64,000 nucleotides of DNA from CALINF01 sp039980455. GTDB lineage: Bacteria; Pseudomonadota; Gammaproteobacteria; Pseudomonadales; Halieaceae. The translations under genes were made by a program, and so were the position numbers. The DNA is taken from NCBI GenBank assembly GCA_039980455.1, contig JBDXCG010000006.1:186001-250000 (forward strand). Direction: 5' to 3'. The notes beneath the pieces are model-generated. The model searched no databases. It saw nothing but the letters and a program-made list of their open reading frames with translations, and had not been told where the DNA came from. Below are positions 60,626-64,000 of the stretch, piece by piece (the first letter of the stretch is position 1; each line of letters opens with the position of its first letter).

Positions 60626-61816
60626 ATGATTATTAAACCTAAAGTCCGCGGTTTTCTCTGTACGACAACCCATCCTACTGGCTGCGACGCCAATGTTGCT
60701 CACCAGATTGCTTACGTAAAGAGCCATGGTCCTATTGCCAATGGCCCGAAGCGCGTGCTGGTGATAGGTGCATCTACCGGCTATGGGCTGGCGTCTCGAA
60801 TTACGGCGGCATTTGGAGCTGGTGCATCCACACTGGGTATTTTCTTCGAAAAGGAAGGAACTGAGCGTAAGCCCGGCACGGCGGGTTGGTATAACTCGGG
60901 TTCTTTCCACCGGCATGCGGAGGCCGAAGGCCTGTACGCTAAGAGCATCAATGGCGATGCGTTCAGTCAGGAGATTAAGGATAAGGCAATCGCCACGATC
61001 AAGGCCGACATGGGACAAGTCGATCTCGTTGTTTACAGCCTGGCGTCACCGCGCAGGCAGCACCCTGTGACAGGCGTGGTTCATAACTCCACCCTCAAGC
61101 CGATAGGTAGCGACGCCGTTCAGAAGGGTGTTAATACGGACAAAGAGCAGATCCAGGATTTTCATATCGACGCCGCAACCCAGGAAGAGATTGATAACAC
61201 CGTGGCGGTAATGGGCGGTGAAGACTGGCAAATGTGGATTGAGGCATTAGACGAGGCCGGTGTGTTGGCAGAGGGTGCCAAGACGACGGCTTATACCTAT
61301 ATAGGCGAAAAGATTACTTGGGATATCTACTGGCACGGCACGATTGGTGCTGCCAAAAAGGATCTCGATAAGCGTGTGGTCGATATCAGGGCTCGTCTGG
61401 CTAAGCACAATGGCGATGCCAGAGTGTCTGTGCTGAAAGCTGTGGTTACGCAGGCCAGTGCCGCGATCCCGGCGATGCCTATCTATCTGGCCATCCTGTT
61501 CAAGGTCATGAAGGCAGAGGGTGTGCACGAGGGTTGTATCGAGCAGATAGATGGTTTGTTTCGAGACTCTCTCTACAACGATGCGCCCATTCTTGATGAC
61601 GAAGGGCGGTTGCGTGCAGACGCGAAAGAACTCGAGCCTGCGATTCAGGAGCAGGTTGCCGTGCTGTGGGATCAGATTGATTCGGACAATCTTAGAACCT
61701 CGTCGGATTTTGCGGGTTACAAACGTGAGTTCCTGCAGTTGTTTGGCTTTGAGATCGACGGTGTGGACTACGATGCCGAGGTCGATCCTGTGCAACCCAT
61801 AGCGAATTTGGTGTGA
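60626..61816 (+). CDS. fabV: Enoyl-ACP/trans-2-enoyl-CoA reductase FabV
   Basis: FabV reduces trans-2-enoyl-ACP with NADH in fatty acid synthesis and is naturally triclosan-resistant. The product is 396 residues from ATG 60626 (MIIKPKVRGFLCTTTHP, the family N-terminus). The cofactor loop is GASTGYGLASRI, and the catalytic Y-x8-K is Tyr235 and Lys244 in the stretch YWHGTIGAAK. The extended N-terminus in another start (60587) is not conserved. The following hydrolase gene overlaps its stop. Confidence 0.96.
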   Translation: MIIKPKVRGFLCTTTHPTGCDANVAHQIAYVKSHGPIANGPKRVLVIGASTGYGLASRITAAFGAGASTLGIFFEKEGTERKPGTAGWYNSGSFHRHAEAEGLYAKSINGDAFSQEIKDKAIATIKADMGQVDLVVYSLASPRRQHPVTGVVHNSTLKPIGSDAVQKGVNTDKEQIQDFHIDAATQEEIDNTVAVMGGEDWQMWIEALDEAGVLAEGAKTTAYTYIGEKITWDIYWHGTIGAAKKDLDKRVVDIRARLAKHNGDARVSVLKAVVTQASAAIPAMPIYLAILFKVMKAEGVHEGCIEQIDGLFRDSLYNDAPILDDEGRLRADAKELEPAIQEQVAVLWDQIDSDNLRTSSDFAGYKREFLQLFGFEIDGVDYDAEVDPVQPIANLV

Positions 61817-62649
61817 ACATGTTGGAACACGGCGTGCCATTTGCATTGAGTACCCGCGTACGACGCCTCGTTGCACCCAACCCGGGTGCGATGACAGGGG
61901 CTGGTACTAATACGTATCTCATCGGCACCGATGAGATTGCTGTGCTTGATCCCGGACCCGCCATTGACGAGCATATCGACGCTATTTTGGCTGCCGGCGC
62001 TGGCAAGATTCGCTGGATCGTTTGCACCCACACCCACCCGGATCATTCACCGGCCTGGCAGGCGGTGGCGAAGGCAACGGGTGCACAGGTGGTAGGCGCA
62101 TTGCCGGCTGATGACCCTCATCAGGATGAGACCTTCAGTCCGGATTGGCAGATCCAGCACGATGAATGCATCAAAGCGACTGATTTTACTCTGCGAGCAC
62201 TGCACACGCCGGGTCATGTAAGCAATCATTACTGCTTCCTGCTCGAAGAAGAGCAGATGCTGTTTGCCGGCGATCACATAATGAATGGCTCGACCGTGGT
62301 TATTGTACCGCCCGGCGGAGACATGAAAGCGTACATCGCATCTCTCAAGCTACTACTGGATTACCCTATTCGCCACGTTGCACCAGGTCACGGTGAGCTT
62401 ATTGACGACAGTCGCGCTGAAGTCGAATGGCTTGTAGAGCATCGCCTAAAGCGTGAAGCCAAGGTTGTGGCGGGATTGGAATCACTGGGTCCCAGCGGGC
62501 TCGATGCGCTGGTGAAAGTGGTGTACGACGATGTTGATTCCAGTTTGCACGAGTGGGCGAAGCTGTCGATGACAGCGCACCTCATCAAACTCGAGCAAGA
62601 AAGTCGCGCCAGTGTCCAAGCCGACTCCGGCGTCTGGAGGCTAACCTAG
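61813..62649 (+). CDS. Metallo-beta-lactamase-fold hydrolase (LACTB2-like)
   Basis: A 276-278-residue MBL-fold hydrolase. The metal motif is THTHPDHSP, followed by HTPGHVSNHYCFLLEEEQMLFAGDHIM and the C-terminal HVAPGHGELI histidine. A short helical domain at the end (EWLVEHRLKREAKV onwards) is like LACTB2/ROK-type members, which act on RNA, or glyoxalase II relatives, which act on thioesters. The start is GTG 61813, overlapping the fabV stop, or ATG 61819. Being between fabV and an acyl-CoA ligase, a thioesterase role is possible but not shown. Confidence 0.85.
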   Translation: MNMLEHGVPFALSTRVRRLVAPNPGAMTGAGTNTYLIGTDEIAVLDPGPAIDEHIDAILAAGAGKIRWIVCTHTHPDHSPAWQAVAKATGAQVVGALPADDPHQDETFSPDWQIQHDECIKATDFTLRALHTPGHVSNHYCFLLEEEQMLFAGDHIMNGSTVVIVPPGGDMKAYIASLKLLLDYPIRHVAPGHGELIDDSRAEVEWLVEHRLKREAKVVAGLESLGPSGLDALVKVVYDDVDSSLHEWAKLSMTAHLIKLEQESRASVQADSGVWRLT

Positions 62650-62749
62650 ATGCACCACAGTAGGTAGCCACACAGCAGCGCTATTTTGTACAAAAGACAT
62701 TAATAACTATCCTAAATAAATTCCAAGTGCCTAGAAGCGGGAGCCCAGT

Positions 62750-64000
62750 ATGAACGGCCTAATGATGAATATGCCCCTCACAATAAACTCGATCATTAGC
62801 CATGCCGAACGCGCTAATGGCTCGCAGGAAATCGTCTCAGTGACGCACGATAATCCTCGCCATCGTTATACCTATTCTGATGCATTCGCTCGAGCTCGCC
62901 AGCTCGCTAATGTGATGTCTGGTTGGGGTCTTGAGTCTGGCGATCGAATCGCTACGCTGGCGTGGAACGATTACCGCCATTTCGAAACCTATTATGCGTC
63001 GGCGTGTAGTGGCTATGTGTGCCACACCATCAACCCGAGATTGTTTCCCGAGCAACTGGTGTACATCATTAATCATGCCGACGATCAATACGTTTTTGTT
63101 GATCCAGACTTTGTTGGATTAGCCGAGAGTATTGCACCGGAGTGTCCCAATGTTCGTGGGTGGGTTGTACTGACGAGCGCAGAGCACATGCCCGAGACCA
63201 CTCTGGCCAATGTGCTGTGCTATGAAACACTCATTGCATCGCAGTCACAGGATTTTGACTGGCCAGAGATCGATGAGAACCAAGCCTGTGCGTTGTGCTA
63301 CACCTCGGGTACTACGGGCAACCCTAAAGGCGTGTTGTACTCCCACCGCTCAACCATTCTGCATGCCTACGCCAGCATGATGCCCGATGCTATGGGGCTC
63401 TCACAGCAAGATGTGGTGCTGCCCATCGTGCCTATGTTTCACGTAAACGCCTGGGGAAATCCGTACAGCTGCCCGATAGCGGGCTCCAAGCTGGTGTTCC
63501 CAGGTAACAAAATGGGTGATGGTGAAACACTGGCAGCGTTGATCAACGAAGAGGGTGTGACCTTGTCGGCCGGCGTACCCACCGTGTGGTTGAGCTTGAT
63601 CGCCTACCTTAAGAGTACGGGCAAGCGGGTGGATAGCCTGCAGCGCATTCTTGTGGGTGGTGCAGCTTGCCCGCTCTCAATCATGGAAGACTTTGATACC
63701 TACGATGTGGAAACTCGCGTGGGTTGGGGAATGACCGAAATGAGCCCGCTGGGTAGCGTAAATGCCAGTAAAGGCGCGAAGGACCAATACAGTGACGAAA
63801 GCTATGCCAAAGTACGGTTGAAGGCCGGTCGGCCAATATTTGGCGTCGAGATGAAGATTACCGATGACGAAGGTACAGAGTTACCCTGGGATGGCAAAGC
63901 GTTCGGCTCTCTAAAAGTTCGTGGACCTTGGGTTTGCTCAAGCTATTTCAAACTGGAAGGCTCGGATGCGCATGCGGATGAGGGTTGGTTTGAAACAGGT
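62750..64000 (+). CDS. Fatty-acid-CoA ligase (AMP-binding), 3' truncated by window end
   Basis: An open frame of 417 codons from ATG 62750 to the window edge, in an adenylate-forming enzyme that activates a fatty acid to its CoA ester. The AMP-binding P-loop is CYTSGTTGNPKGVLYSH. The adenine/acyl segment is GWGMTEMSPLGSV, and the visible part stops at DEGWFETG, just before the expected catalytic Asp. The C-terminal mobile domain (roughly 130 residues) is outside. The start has GGGAG upstream. It is probably separate from the MBL gene, with a 100-bp gap. Confidence 0.93.
   Translation, partial: MNGLMMNMPLTINSIISHAERANGSQEIVSVTHDNPRHRYTYSDAFARARQLANVMSGWGLESGDRIATLAWNDYRHFETYYASACSGYVCHTINPRLFPEQLVYIINHADDQYVFVDPDFVGLAESIAPECPNVRGWVVLTSAEHMPETTLANVLCYETLIASQSQDFDWPEIDENQACALCYTSGTTGNPKGVLYSHRSTILHAYASMMPDAMGLSQQDVVLPIVPMFHVNAWGNPYSCPIAGSKLVFPGNKMGDGETLAALINEEGVTLSAGVPTVWLSLIAYLKSTGKRVDSLQRILVGGAACPLSIMEDFDTYDVETRVGWGMTEMSPLGSVNASKGAKDQYSDESYAKVRLKAGRPIFGVEMKITDDEGTELPWDGKAFGSLKVRGPWVCSSYFKLEGSDAHADEGWFETG

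Noticed and set aside
60398..61018. N-terminal extension of miaE
   Set aside because: The extra 207 codons run antisense to fabV and do not look like protein. The MiaE family start is at 60397.

Overview
The window is a continuous piece of a Gammaproteobacterium chromosome. The evidence is the block ratA-rnfH-bamE-fur-recN followed by hrcA-grpE-dnaK-dnaJ-dapB, plus aceK, nadA, bepA, miaE, fabV and an alpha-ketoacid-type aceE/aceF pair. The glucosylglycerate genes, the sodium-coupled transporter and the large propeller-type sensors fit a marine or salt-exposed, acyl-CoA-using lifestyle. I cannot name the genus. I saw no rRNA, tRNA, insertion sequence, prophage or CRISPR array.

Layout. 1-1187: 3' part of an NSS-family transporter. 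1216-4680: ratA, rnfH, bamE, a cysteine-free fur, recN. 4819-11675: the heat-shock block (hrcA, grpE, dnaK, dnaJ) with a good sigma-32 promoter before grpE, then dapB and a thioredoxin-TPR chaperedoxin. 11941-18147: a co-directional run of two acyl-CoA dehydrogenases, an SDR, aceK and two histidine phosphatases, which joins acyl-CoA breakdown to control of the glyoxylate branch. 18162-23310: tesB, a double TetR-type regulator, a MATE exporter, tag and an enoyl-CoA hydratase-like gene.

23307-38775 is the most unusual part. Seven genes lie on the minus strand. In transcription order they are a GGDEF-EAL protein with a dead receiver, a response regulator with GGDEF-EAL, a secreted subtilase, a secreted protein made mostly of a perfect 13-residue tandem repeat (consensus STADQAGYKWGIR), a 1489-residue propeller-type hybrid histidine kinase with HPt, a second propeller protein with a decayed kinase end, and a degenerate ApbE-like protein. 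Three of the junctions overlap. The repeat gene is bracketed by a perfect inverted repeat upstream and a long stem-loop downstream. I propose that this is a candidate extracellular peptide (or matrix protein)/protease/sensor system connected to c-di-GMP. The function is inference.

39004-48741: nadA, bepA, a sulfotransferase/TusA/acyltransferase group, an AI-2E family permease and a lipoprotein M16 peptidase. 48742-53452: aceE-aceF behind a control region with two GGTTCTA-N3-TAGAACC operators, one placed just after a perfect TATAAT. 53560-58428: a four-gene glucosylglycerate operon (glycerate kinase, phosphatase, synthase, GH13 phosphorylase). It faces a glycosyltransferase that is translationally linked to miaE. 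60626-64000: fabV, a metallo-beta-lactamase-fold hydrolase and the 5' part of an acyl-CoA ligase cut by the window edge.
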